Assembly: GCA_964633825.1 (NCBI GenBank)
Contig: CAZWHE010000049.1
Span: 1-24,026 of the forward strand
Length of the DNA: 24,026 nucleotides
Origin: CAZWHE01 sp964633825
GTDB taxonomy: Bacteria > Planctomycetota > B15-G4 > CAYZWU01
Direction of reading: 5' to 3'
Position numbers and translations under genes: made by a program. This document shows, piece after piece, positions 7,521 through 15,883 of the stretch. Position 1 is the stretch's first letter, and each line of letters begins with the position of its first letter. The notes below the pieces were generated by a model, which was not told the DNA's origin, searched no databases, and was given only the letters and a program-made list of their open reading frames with translations.

Positions 7521-8513
7521 TCATTCCACTTCGGGTGTTATCACTTCGGCTCCGATCTTGCGGAGCTCATCGGTCAGCCGGGCCAGCACGGCGGCGTCGC
7601 GGACCATGCCGACGATCGATCCGCCCGAGCCCGCGAACTTGGCCGAAGCTCCGCAGGCGCGCGCCCTTTCGATCATTTCCCGGTTTCCGTCGCTGATCGT
7701 CATGACCAGGCTCCTCAGATCGAAGTTCTCGTTCATCAGGTCAAAGAACCGGTCGTGATCCCCACGAAGAAGCGCCTCCCTCCCCATCCGGGCCAGGCCG
7801 GCGATGCGGTCCAGACAATCGACCACACGGCGGTCGCCGCGGTCGTAGCCGGAACGGATTTCTTGGAGCACCCGCCCCGAAACCTTCCCCAGGTCGGCCC
7901 TGTATGCAATGTACAAAGGGGGAAGAAGAGCGGGATCGATCCGCTCGTAAGAGCCGCGCCCCTTCTCCTCCATGATCGCGCGGTCGAAATCCATGGAGAC
8001 ACAGCCCTCGTAAGCCTGGATCACCCGATCCTGGAGGCCCGCATCGATGCCGAGCTCTTCCGTCTCCGCCTCGAGGGCGATCGTCGGAATGACATCGAGC
8101 GGGATATCGACGCCGTAAAACTTCATCAAGCCGCGCAGCACGGCGATCACGATGGCGCTCGATCCGGCCAGGCCGACCTGGCGCGGTATGGTCGATCGAT
8201 AGCTGATCGTGAAATTGCCGCCCTTCATCGCGGGACCTTCCCGCATACAGTAGTCATGGAACTTCTTGATCGCGGCCTTGACCAGGCGGTCACCGCCGTA
8301 GTAGCCGCGCCTGTCGACGCGCTCGGCGAGCCCCCTCATGCTGCTGAATACGTTCCCGTCGCTGTCATCCGTCTCGATGCGGAGCCGGGACGAAGGGGCG
8401 AGGACGGCCATGGCGCAGAAGTTCCTGACAGCGATCGATATGGTCTTCCCGAAGTAACCGTCGGAAGGATTTCCGAGCAGTCCGGCGCGTGCATAGGCGC
8501 GGGTTTCGATCAT
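7521..8513 (-). CDS. GHMP kinase resembling glucuronokinase
   Basis: This 330-residue cytoplasmic protein has the GHMP kinase motifs: the phosphate-binding loop IPRQVGLAGSSAIV (109-122), the C-terminal motif KFAGSGGSIVGM, and LQDRV with Asp162. Its wording is close to plant glucuronokinase, as I recall that family: RAYARAGLLGNPSDGYFGKT at the N-terminus, YYGGDRL (71-77), ELGIDAGLQDRV, VSMDF, LLPPLYIAYRAD and LMNENFDLR. Such enzymes phosphorylate D-glucuronate at C1 with ATP to give glucuronate 1-phosphate for UDP-glucuronate synthesis. The tight link to uxaC, which uses the same free sugar, supports the assignment. It is the first gene of the operon; GGAG lies nine bases before the ATG. A kinase for a related sugar such as galacturonate or L-fucose remains possible. 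Confidence 0.8.
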   Translation of the reverse strand: MIETRAYARAGLLGNPSDGYFGKTISIAVRNFCAMAVLAPSSRLRIETDDSDGNVFSSMRGLAERVDRRGYYGGDRLVKAAIKKFHDYCMREGPAMKGGNFTISYRSTIPRQVGLAGSSAIVIAVLRGLMKFYGVDIPLDVIPTIALEAETEELGIDAGLQDRVIQAYEGCVSMDFDRAIMEEKGRGSYERIDPALLPPLYIAYRADLGKVSGRVLQEIRSGYDRGDRRVVDCLDRIAGLARMGREALLRGDHDRFFDLMNENFDLRSLVMTISDGNREMIERARACGASAKFAGSGGSIVGMVRDAAVLARLTDELRKIGAEVITPEVE

Positions 8514-8607
8514 TGTTGAATGCTCCGGCTTCGTTGCAGGATCAAAAGAGCCTTGTCTGCAACATTAACCGGACCGATGCGCAGCGTCAACATCACGCGG
8601 AAGAAGG

Positions 8608-8647
8608 GGGCGCCGCGCCCGGTTCCATGGAAACAGACGCGGCGCCC
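8608..8647 (-). terminator. Strong GC hairpin after the beta-helix gene
   Basis: A perfect ten-base stem (8608-8617 pairs with 8638-8647) encloses a 20-base loop that itself contains the palindrome TTCCATGGAA. It begins about 20 bases after the beta-helix stop codon and is followed on the minus strand by the pyrimidine-rich CCTTCTTCC rather than a pure T run. It probably separates the beta-helix transcript from the uronate operon. Confidence 0.6.
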
Positions 8648-8665
8648 TTCACATTTCAGAGAGTG

Positions 8666-10465
8666 TTATTCAACGATGATGAGCAGATAATTCGTCAAGG
8701 ACGTACCCACCAGGGCCTGGAGAGGATACTGATTTCCAACGGCAGCGCCTGTCGGTATCTGCACGTCGACGACCAATATCCCGTTCCCGGGAACAGCCCC
8801 CATCTGGAACTTCATGAAGGGCGGCACCAGGTAGAACCACCCCCAGTTCGTCCACGTCCCGGCCGGGTTGATGCCCGAACCGAGGCCGAGCAGCACCCCG
8901 TCCCCGGGGTATCCCACGAACCTGAGGGTGATCCAGCTTCCCGGCGTCGGGACCCCCACCATGTAAAGGTGGCGCGCGAACTCGTCGGCACCCATGTCCA
9001 CCGTGCCGTCGGTTATACGATCATCACCTTCGAAGTCGGTTGGAGGGAGGTTCGGGGCCGTGTTGTCCCCCGTGTCCTTGCAGGGAGATCCGTAGGTCAG
9101 GTGGAAGTCGTCGACAACGGCCTCTGCAAAGACGGGATCCGCGTCGATCATTCCGCTTCCCCAGGTCAGGTTACTGTACTGCTGGAACACGTTGACCTCT
9201 CCCCCATCCACGTCGGAGTAGGTGATCGCGAGGGCCGAGTTCTGGCCGATGAGAGCGATCTCGTGCCCATAGGCGGCCGTGTTGTTCCAGAAAATCGTGT
9301 TGACGGCAGTTATCGCGGAGTAATCCCGGGCGTACAGCCCGCCCCCGTGGCCCAAGGCATCGGTGCATTCGTTTTCCGTGATCGTGTTGTTCATCAACTC
9401 GGGTGCGGGTTTTTCGAGGCAGCAGATGCCGCCTCCGTTGTATCGAGCCCTGTTTCCATGAATGATGTTGTTGGTGATTTCCGGTGTTGTAGGATCTGTA
9501 TGAGAATAGTAGTCGCAACCGCAGCAGATGCCGCCCCCCCCCGAGTAGTATGTGTTCGTGTCGTAAACCTCGTTTCCAGAGATGATATTGCTCACTATGG
9601 TGGCCGAACAATCGATGTAGATCCCGCCTCCGGCGTAGTAAGCAAAATTCGACGAAATGTCGTTCTCCTCGATGCGCACGTCGTCCGTCCCTAAATCGCA
9701 CAGGATCCCCCCGCCGTACCGGGCGTCGTTGTCGAGGATCGAGTTCTCGTAGATATGAGCCGCCGAACTCGACCAGTCCTTTGTTCCGCAATACACCCCG
9801 CCGCCATAGGCCTGTGACAGGCTGCCGCTCACGGTGCTGTTGTTCTCGATGACGTTGTCCCCGATGTAGGCCCACGTCGTATCCACACAGGAGATACCGC
9901 CCCCCTGCTGCGCACCCGAGTTGTCGATAATCAGGTTGCCCTCGATCCGGGGGTAGTCGGCTTGCTGGCAGTGGACGCCGGCGCCCCTGAAATCGACGGT
10001 GTTCTCCTTGATGACGTTGTTCTTGACAACGGCGCTGGAGTCGTGAATGTAGACCCCTCCCCCGGACAACCAGCCGTAGGGGCCGGCTCGTCCCGTGCCG
10101 TTCGTGATGGTGAATCCCTCGATGGTGGAGCTGTTGCTCAGAAAGGTTACGGTGCTGCCCGCCTGGTTGCCGTCGATGATCGTCACTCCGGGCCCCTGAC
10201 TGCTGTGCACCCAGAGGGAAGAGGCGTGCAGGGCTCCGTCGAATGTCAGGTTGGAGCTTTCCACGTAAGTCCCCGGAAGGACGATGATCTCATCGTACGA
10301 GCCCGCGGCGTTGATTCCGTCCTGGATGAACTGGAATGGATCCTGCTGTGTGCCGTTCCACGGTGGTGTGGTGTTGGCGGCGTCGACATACCATATCGCG
10401 CCCGAGGCCATTGCGGGAAAGAAAAACAAACAAACCAGAGCGGCTTCGATCACTCTTTTGTACAT
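8666..10465 (-). CDS. Secreted right-handed parallel beta-helix protein
   Basis: The 599-residue product starts with a clear signal peptide (about 1-22, ending ASGA) and is predicted to be secreted or surface exposed. Residues 25-480 show the pattern of a parallel beta-helix: IDGNQAG, then repeated N-x-I turns and at least eight GGG(I/V)YC-like corners, some with paired Cys (ICCGCD, ICCLEK). NPPTDFEGDDRI-like text and DMGADEF precede a separate C-terminal beta domain (499-599) that is common on exported proteins of planctomycete-like bacteria. No pectate-lyase or other catalytic signature is visible, so it may be a binding or structural protein rather than an enzyme. The ATG has AAGGAG eight bases upstream. 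It is divergent from the sigma factor gene. Confidence 0.85.
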   Translation of the reverse strand: MYKRVIEAALVCLFFFPAMASGAIWYVDAANTTPPWNGTQQDPFQFIQDGINAAGSYDEIIVLPGTYVESSNLTFDGALHASSLWVHSSQGPGVTIIDGNQAGSTVTFLSNSSTIEGFTITNGTGRAGPYGWLSGGGVYIHDSSAVVKNNVIKENTVDFRGAGVHCQQADYPRIEGNLIIDNSGAQQGGGISCVDTTWAYIGDNVIENNSTVSGSLSQAYGGGVYCGTKDWSSSAAHIYENSILDNDARYGGGILCDLGTDDVRIEENDISSNFAYYAGGGIYIDCSATIVSNIISGNEVYDTNTYYSGGGGICCGCDYYSHTDPTTPEITNNIIHGNRARYNGGGICCLEKPAPELMNNTITENECTDALGHGGGLYARDYSAITAVNTIFWNNTAAYGHEIALIGQNSALAITYSDVDGGEVNVFQQYSNLTWGSGMIDADPVFAEAVVDDFHLTYGSPCKDTGDNTAPNLPPTDFEGDDRITDGTVDMGADEFARHLYMVGVPTPGSWITLRFVGYPGDGVLLGLGSGINPAGTWTNWGWFYLVPPFMKFQMGAVPGNGILVVDVQIPTGAAVGNQYPLQALVGTSLTNYLLIIVE

Positions 10466-10618
10466 GGTCGAGTCTCCTTAATGGTTTCGAAAAATAGAGG
10501 CCGGAAGAAATCCGATTCGGACCAAGATCCACCTCAAGAGAATGATGAGGCGCCCCGCTTTTTACTTCCGAGCCGTCCGTTTTTTTTCGCGCCTTCCATG
10601 ATCTCGGAAGTTATTTCC

Positions 10619-10647
10619 TTGAAAGAGGATATGCGTACATCAAAAAT
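10619..10647 (+). promoter_or_regulatory. Weak candidate promoter for the ECF sigma operon
   Basis: TTGAAA at 10619-10624 is followed after 17 bases by AAAAAT at 10642-10647, about 50 bases before the sigma gene start. The -10 match is poor. An ECF factor often drives its own promoter, whose motif cannot be recognised from one copy. Confidence 0.22.
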
Positions 10648-10693
10648 ATCCCCGTCCGCCGAGTAAAAATCGCCTGTCCTGGGGATTCACTGA

Positions 10694-11320
10694 GTGGTGA
10701 AGGAACCAGAAGAAAAGATTCCGGATCTTGCCGGATATAAACTTCTGAACGACGCTGATCTGGAAGACCGCTGGAAAATATCGAATGATGTCTTTGCCAG
10801 GGACATCCTTCTCCTGCGGCAATGGGAAAATGGCGACAAGGAATCGGGGATGATGCTTCTCAGCCAGTACAAGAACTTCTTTTACAGGACCTGCCTGCAA
10901 TCCGGCGTGAGGGGAGAAGACGAGATCCTCGAGGTCTATCAGGAACTGGTTCTCGATCTCCTCGAAAATCTCGAAAGCCTTCCCGAACGGATCGAAAAGA
11001 GCTTTTTGGGGTTTTTGTACTGGCGCACCCGCAAAGCCATCCAAAAGTTGCGAAGAAAGAGAGCCCGTGCAGGCCTTCCCCTGACGGACATCGCGGCCGA
11101 AGAGGGAGGGTTCCGCATCGATGCATGGGACACGATAGAGCACTGTTGGAACAAGCTGCCGCCCAAACAGCACAAGATTTTCGAACTCCGGTATATCCAG
11201 GAGATGAAACTCAAGGAGATCGCGGCGGCGCTCGAGAGCAATGTCAACGCCGTGGGTCAGAACATTATGCGCCTCAGCCGCAAGATGAGAGAATGCCTGA
11301 AAGGGACGGACGCTCTGTAG
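10694..11320 (+). CDS. ECF-type RNA polymerase sigma factor
   Basis: The 208-residue product has the two-domain layout of extracytoplasmic-function sigma factors. Region 2 spans about 38-118 (DILLLRQWENGDKESGMMLL through FLGFLYWRTRKAIQKLRRKRA). Region 4 spans about 145-205, with the helix-turn-helix MKLKEIAAALESNVNAVGQN and the linker ELRYIQ. There is an N-terminal extension of about 35 residues. It starts at a GTG (10694), the only start codon before region 2, with GGGGA about eight bases upstream. The next gene, 29 bases on, encodes a zinc-finger membrane protein, the usual partner that holds such a factor inactive until a signal arrives. The convergent CHAT gene may belong to the same module. 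Confidence 0.88.
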   Translation: MVKEPEEKIPDLAGYKLLNDADLEDRWKISNDVFARDILLLRQWENGDKESGMMLLSQYKNFFYRTCLQSGVRGEDEILEVYQELVLDLLENLESLPERIEKSFLGFLYWRTRKAIQKLRRKRARAGLPLTDIAAEEGGFRIDAWDTIEHCWNKLPPKQHKIFELRYIQEMKLKEIAAALESNVNAVGQNIMRLSRKMRECLKGTDAL

Positions 11321-11349
11321 CGCGGCGCGGCCTCTGGAGCTCGGTTGCA

Positions 11350-12171
11350 ATGGATCACATTCCCCCGGAACGAATCATCGCCTTCCAGGACGATGAGATC
11401 GAAAAGGCGGAAGCGGACGCGATCCGCCGCCATCTCGAAACCTGCGTGGAGTGCCGGACCGTTCATCGAAATCTCGCGGACCTGGACGAGCGGGTGCGCA
11501 CAGCGGCGCCGGCCACGGCCGGCCTCTTGAAAGGGTCGATTCCCGAATCCCTGGACCATGCCCTGGACGACAGAACACGGTCGCTCCTCGAAGCCTCCCC
11601 TTCCGCTGCAGCCCCTTCCAAACAGCGGACCCGCTCGATCCTCCTCAGAGCGGCTTCCACAGCAGCGGCCGCGGCTCTCCTCGCGCTGGCATTCTTCATG
11701 TTTCCCCGGACTCCCGAGAGGAAAGCGGCTTCATGGGAGATCAAACCCTGCCGACCGGAGACGGCGCCTTTGATCCGAGGGGAAGAGAGGAAACAATTTC
11801 GTTTCCATGTCACCCTGTCCCGTGAAAGTTACTTCTACATCCTCGATGTCGACGCTTCAGGCGGTCTCTCTTTCATCTACCCTTACCTGTCCGAAACGCG
11901 CTCGAACGACTTCGGAGTGAAGGGGCCTTTCCGGAATGGAGCGGAGATCCGGGTGCCGCCGGAGGGGATTGAAGGCTTCGAATTGGAATCGGAACACCTC
12001 TTTCTGATTCCGGCAGAGACACCGCTGAATGCGGGGAATCTGAGGGAGGTCCTCCGAGCCCTGCAGGATGAGTACGAGGCGGCAGAACCCGACGCTCGGG
12101 CGGTCAAGATACTCCTTTGGCTGGAAAACCGCTTTCCCGGCACACTCTACAAAAGATACGGGAACAACTGA
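11350..12171 (+). CDS. Zinc-finger anti-sigma factor with C-terminal DUF4384-like domain
   Basis: The 273-residue product begins with the anti-sigma zinc-binding motif His28-x3-Cys32-x2-Cys35 (RRHLETCVECRTV), followed by one membrane helix at about 100-118 (AASTAAAAALLALAFFMF). The outer part (about 130-265) resembles DUF4384: FHVTLSRESYFYILDVDASGGLSFIYP and a late HLFLIPAE strand. The N-terminal domain should bind the sigma factor on the cytoplasmic side, while the outer domain senses or is processed in the periplasm. The ATG at 11350 was chosen because the zinc-finger domain starts there and GGAG lies ten bases upstream; the frame is open further upstream only as a shadow of the sigma gene. 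The same combination of sigma, DUF4384 and TPR-CHAT proteins recurs in uncultured lineages, as far as I recall. Confidence 0.82.
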   Translation: MDHIPPERIIAFQDDEIEKAEADAIRRHLETCVECRTVHRNLADLDERVRTAAPATAGLLKGSIPESLDHALDDRTRSLLEASPSAAAPSKQRTRSILLRAASTAAAAALLALAFFMFPRTPERKAASWEIKPCRPETAPLIRGEERKQFRFHVTLSRESYFYILDVDASGGLSFIYPYLSETRSNDFGVKGPFRNGAEIRVPPEGIEGFELESEHLFLIPAETPLNAGNLREVLRALQDEYEAAEPDARAVKILLWLENRFPGTLYKRYGNN

Positions 12172-12186
12172 CCGGCCTCCTGCCGG
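12172..12186. terminator. Hairpin between two convergent stop codons
   Basis: CCGGC and GCCGG form a perfect five-base stem with a five-base loop, located exactly between the TGA of the anti-sigma gene (ending 12171) and the TGA of the CHAT gene (12193-12195). It could serve both strands, but neither side has a T tract. Confidence 0.35.
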
Positions 12187-12192
12187 CGAAGC

Positions 12193-15100
12193 TCACTCCA
12201 CCGCACCCCAGTAAACGAAAGAAGCCCAGTAGAAGGGATCGGTGTAGTCCGCGGGCTTTTCAGCCGTTTTTTTCGGTTCCCGGGGGCCCCGTTCAGCTCC
12301 TTCCTTTCCTGGCAGGATCCTGCCGTGGAGCATGGCGAGCTTCACCTCTTGGAGGGCTTCGGCCGGGCTCATTCCCTCCTTCCAGAGAAGGCGGTAGAAC
12401 TCGGTGAAAAAGAGTTTCGTTGCTTCATCATCCACCTTCCACAGGGTCGTGACGGTTCCCCGAGCCCCCGCAATTCCGAGGGATCTCTGGAGCGACATGA
12501 TCCCCTGGCCCTCGCGGATCAGCCCCACGTTGGACTCGCACGCGGAAAGCACGGCCAGCCTGCAGTCGGAGAGATCGAGACCCTGGATCTCTTCGGCTGT
12601 GATCACGCCCGGATCCTCGACCCCTTCCCTGGGCCGGTTGCACCCGGCGAGCCTGAGCCCGCAGAGGACCGAAGGCGCAAGGCCCATCACCTTTTCTTCC
12701 ATGGTGGAGACGATGCCTTTTCCTTTCCCGCGAACTCCGTCGATCGTCGACCTGATACGCTCCGGTGCGAAGTAACCGTGCGTGGCCACATGAAGGTACC
12801 GGGCCCGAGGAGCGAGAGAGATGAGCGAGGCTTTGGAAGCCCCGGCACCCTGAAGAAGAACGGCCTTCTCCCGGAAGACCTCGAAGAAGAGGTCCGACAC
12901 CGCCGAGGCTTCCTCTATCGTGCCCGGCAGGAAACAGGGGGCCGCGTCATCGCTCCCCCGCGGAGAAGAGCTGAAGCCGGCCCGGGAGAAGAGAGCCGCC
13001 ATCTCCCCGGGGCCCTCATCCTCTCCGGCGGGCCCGGCCCTGTGTCTTACGGGCGCGGCATCATAGTCGGCGCCGCCCAAGGCCACCAGAGTGGTTCCCG
13101 AATCCTCCCCCCCGGAAACGGCAAGGAAAGAAAGAGAATCGACATAGGCCAAAGTATACCGGTCGGCGATCACGCCCCGTTCCAAGGGCAGGGCTTCCAG
13201 AGGAATGGTCGCCAGAAGGGAATCGGGAGCAACGACCACTTTCTCCGCGCCGCCGAGCTTGTCGCTGATCGGGTCCCAGATCCTTTTTTTCAAGATCTTG
13301 CGCGCCCGCCGTCCCTCTTCATCCGCCCCCCCCGTCGGACGGCTGATGCATTTTCTCCAGCACCCCAAAGCCTCGTCGATCGGTCCGGCCGGTCCGAGCT
13401 CGATGCGCACCGCCTCGCCATCCCCGGAGAGAACAAAAGCGAGGTAGGAAGGAATTTCATCGCAGGACTCTCCATCCCGCTCGGGATATTTCTTCAAAGT
13501 ATAACGGAGAAAAGAAACAGCGGCCCATCCAGGGGAAAGGATGATGTCCTCCATGCACATCCTCCCGAGAGTTTCTTTCCCTTCGGAAAGATTCCCCAAT
13601 GCCCCGGCCAGAGCCTGTTCCACCTTGTCGCGTTCCCTGAGAGCGCCGATGAAATCCCCGCTCCGGGAGGACGTCACCTTCAGGCTGGCCAGGGCCAGCT
13701 CCTTGTAGAGCTTTTTGATCTCCTCCCCGCCTTTCATGGCGATATTCCGACGGATCTTTCCGGCCCTGGCACCGGCGGCCCGGAAGTTCTCGGCGGCCAG
13801 AAAGCTCTCCTTGTCCGAAAAGGCCCCCTCTCGACCAAACGAAAGATAGAGATCGAGAACGCTCCTGCATGCTCGAGCCGACTCCTCGATCTCCCGCACG
13901 GCGCCGGCCCGGGCCCTGCGGGACGTGAATTCGAGAGCGCCCTCCAAGGCGGCGAGGGAGAGCCTCGCTGATTCATCATGGTCGTCCAGGAGTTTCACGA
14001 CGTCCGCTAGACGCCTCAGGGTATTGAAATGGCAGGAATGGTAGACGGGAAGGGTCCTCTTCCTGGCCGCGAGAACATTCTCCAGCAAGACACGCGCCTC
14101 CTCGAGGTCGCCGAGGTCTCCGGTGACTGCGGCGAGGTTTTCACGGGCCCGCAGCACATCCAGATGATCGGGCGAAAGGATCTCTTCTCTGATTCTGAGC
14201 ACTTCCTCCAAGAGGGTCCGCGCCTCTTCGAGCTCGCCGAGCTGCCTCAGCGTCTCGGCGAGATTGACGGATGCGTTGAGAAAGAAGCAGCTCTCCGGCG
14301 GAAGACTCTTCTTGTAGATCTCCACCACTCCCTCCAGCACGGTTCTTGCACCATCGAGATCGCCGAACGAAGCCATAGCCGCAGCGAGGTTCTCACGAGC
14401 CTGCTGCAGGAGGGGGTGGAGAGGGGGAAGGGTCTCTTCGTAGACTTCCACCACCTGCTCCAGAAGTGCTCTCGCGCCTGGGAGATCCCCCAGATAAAAA
14501 AGGGTTTTGGCCAGACCGATGCGGGCATTCTGCAATTCGGGATCTTCGGGGTCCAGGTTCTCCTCGTAGACCTTCAGGGCTTTCTCCTGGATGGGCCGGG
14601 CGCCGGAGAGATCACCGAGCATACTGAGAAAGTCACCGTAGCTCAACCGGGCTTTTTGCAGATTGGGGTGCCCGGGGGGAAAGGTTTCTTCAAAAACACC
14701 GAGTGCCTGCCTGTACAGGGTCCGGGCGTAATCGAATTCACCGAGAATGGTGAGGATGCTGGCGAGGTTCAAGCGGACCTTCTGCAGCGCAAAGTCGTTT
14801 GGAGAGAGAGTCCGCTCGAAAACATCCAGCACCTTTTCGTTGAGCGCCCGGGCTGTTTCATGATCTCCCAGATAATTCAGAGCGTTGGCGAGACTCCCGC
14901 GGGCTTTCTGCAGCTCGAAATCATCGGGATCGAGCTTCTGTTCGTAGACCTCGAGCACTTTTTCGAAGAGAACCCTGGCGGACTCGAAATCACCGAGATG
15001 GAAATGGGCATTGGCCAAAAACTTCCGCACGGCCAGCAGGTCCTGGTCGTCGGAACGGAGGGTCGCCTCTCGGTATCTCATGACGGGTTGCCATGCCCGC

Positions 15101-15789
15101 CGGACTCTTTCCATGTCCCGAAGATTCCAGAAGGCTATTCCGATCTCCCAAAGGAGGTCGGCGGCCGGCGCGCTCTGCCTGCAGCCGGGCTCTTCTTCCA
15201 TCACAGAGAGGCTTTGGCGAACGAGTTCCCCGGCCTTTTCGAGACGATTTCTGTTTTTTTCATCCCTCGCCCGTTCATAAAGCGCTGTCGCCTTTTCCAC
15301 GGCATCGCGAACCCTCTTCTCCCCATCCGCCCTGTTTATTTCCAAGAGCGTGAGCCGCAGTTCGCCCGATCCTTCCCCCTTCCTTCCTTCCAGATGGATC
15401 AGAATTTCATCGCCCGCTTCGAGATCCGCCGCGGCCCGTATGCCGGACCCGCCGCCGGGCGCATGGACAAGGAGCTTCCCCTCCTCGTCCTTGACCCGGA
15501 TCTCCCAGCCGAAGACGTTTCCGGCGGCTTCGACAACGACCGGACCGCTGGACAAGGCCCCGTATCTGAAAACCAAGGAAAGATCCGCACCCTCCCCATC
15601 CCCCGAGATCTCGATCTCTTCGCCCGACACCAGCGTGGAATGAGGCGCCGCAAAAAGGAGAGGAGAGCCGGTTTTCCCCTCGAGGCACGGAGGTTTCTTC
15701 TCCGCTCCTTCTTCCTGAGCCGAAAGGAGGAAGACGAGAATGAAGAAAACGGAAAATAACGCTGCAATCTTCTTAAAAGCCATGCTCAT
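12193..15789 (-). CDS. Exported TPR-CHAT protein (caspase-like peptidase)
   Basis: From the ATG at 15789 the protein has 1198 residues. Residues 1-24 are a signal peptide or anchor (KKIAALFSVFFILVFLLSA). Residues 45-150 form a beta domain resembling bacterial pre-peptidase domains. From about 155 to 610 there are helical repeats, with about eight TPRs of 42 residues at 252-590, each built like LGD-x2-ARxLxEKVLxVYE. The C-terminal third is a CHAT domain (about 850-1198) with the catalytic His1004 in HVATHG and Cys1084 in LSACES, the pair expected of a separase/caspase-type protease. An upstream in-frame ATG exists, but only the 15789 start exposes the signal peptide. The gene converges on the sigma/anti-sigma pair, so the anti-sigma factor is a possible target. 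Whether it is active or only a scaffold is unknown. Confidence 0.88.
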   Translation of the reverse strand: MSMAFKKIAALFSVFFILVFLLSAQEEGAEKKPPCLEGKTGSPLLFAAPHSTLVSGEEIEISGDGEGADLSLVFRYGALSSGPVVVEAAGNVFGWEIRVKDEEGKLLVHAPGGGSGIRAAADLEAGDEILIHLEGRKGEGSGELRLTLLEINRADGEKRVRDAVEKATALYERARDEKNRNRLEKAGELVRQSLSVMEEEPGCRQSAPAADLLWEIGIAFWNLRDMERVRRAWQPVMRYREATLRSDDQDLLAVRKFLANAHFHLGDFESARVLFEKVLEVYEQKLDPDDFELQKARGSLANALNYLGDHETARALNEKVLDVFERTLSPNDFALQKVRLNLASILTILGEFDYARTLYRQALGVFEETFPPGHPNLQKARLSYGDFLSMLGDLSGARPIQEKALKVYEENLDPEDPELQNARIGLAKTLFYLGDLPGARALLEQVVEVYEETLPPLHPLLQQARENLAAAMASFGDLDGARTVLEGVVEIYKKSLPPESCFFLNASVNLAETLRQLGELEEARTLLEEVLRIREEILSPDHLDVLRARENLAAVTGDLGDLEEARVLLENVLAARKRTLPVYHSCHFNTLRRLADVVKLLDDHDESARLSLAALEGALEFTSRRARAGAVREIEESARACRSVLDLYLSFGREGAFSDKESFLAAENFRAAGARAGKIRRNIAMKGGEEIKKLYKELALASLKVTSSRSGDFIGALRERDKVEQALAGALGNLSEGKETLGRMCMEDIILSPGWAAVSFLRYTLKKYPERDGESCDEIPSYLAFVLSGDGEAVRIELGPAGPIDEALGCWRKCISRPTGGADEEGRRARKILKKRIWDPISDKLGGAEKVVVAPDSLLATIPLEALPLERGVIADRYTLAYVDSLSFLAVSGGEDSGTTLVALGGADYDAAPVRHRAGPAGEDEGPGEMAALFSRAGFSSSPRGSDDAAPCFLPGTIEEASAVSDLFFEVFREKAVLLQGAGASKASLISLAPRARYLHVATHGYFAPERIRSTIDGVRGKGKGIVSTMEEKVMGLAPSVLCGLRLAGCNRPREGVEDPGVITAEEIQGLDLSDCRLAVLSACESNVGLIREGQGIMSLQRSLGIAGARGTVTTLWKVDDEATKLFFTEFYRLLWKEGMSPAEALQEVKLAMLHGRILPGKEGAERGPREPKKTAEKPADYTDPFYWASFVYWGAVE

Positions 15790-15805
15790 GCCCCCGGAAT
15801 GGCGT

Positions 15806-15833
15806 GGGATACCATCCCGTGGGATAACATCCC
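15806..15833. repeat. Two tandem copies of the inverted repeat GGGAT-N3-ATCCC
   Basis: GGGATACCATCCC (15806-15818) and GGGATAACATCCC (15821-15833) are each 13-base inverted repeats, and the pair repeats with a period of 15 bases. They lie 17-44 bases upstream of the CHAT start codon and after the FG-GAP stop, so they could be an operator bound by a dimeric regulator, or an RNA structure. The spacing is not that of a T-tailed terminator. Confidence 0.6.
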
Positions 15834-15883
15834 AAAGACCTCTGATTCGTTTCATAAAGCAGACACGGACCTCGCGCTGCGCT

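Noticed and set aside
5968..7758. Long plus-strand open frame over uxaC and the GH116 start
   Set aside because: It is the reverse complement of recognisable genes and has no domain of its own.
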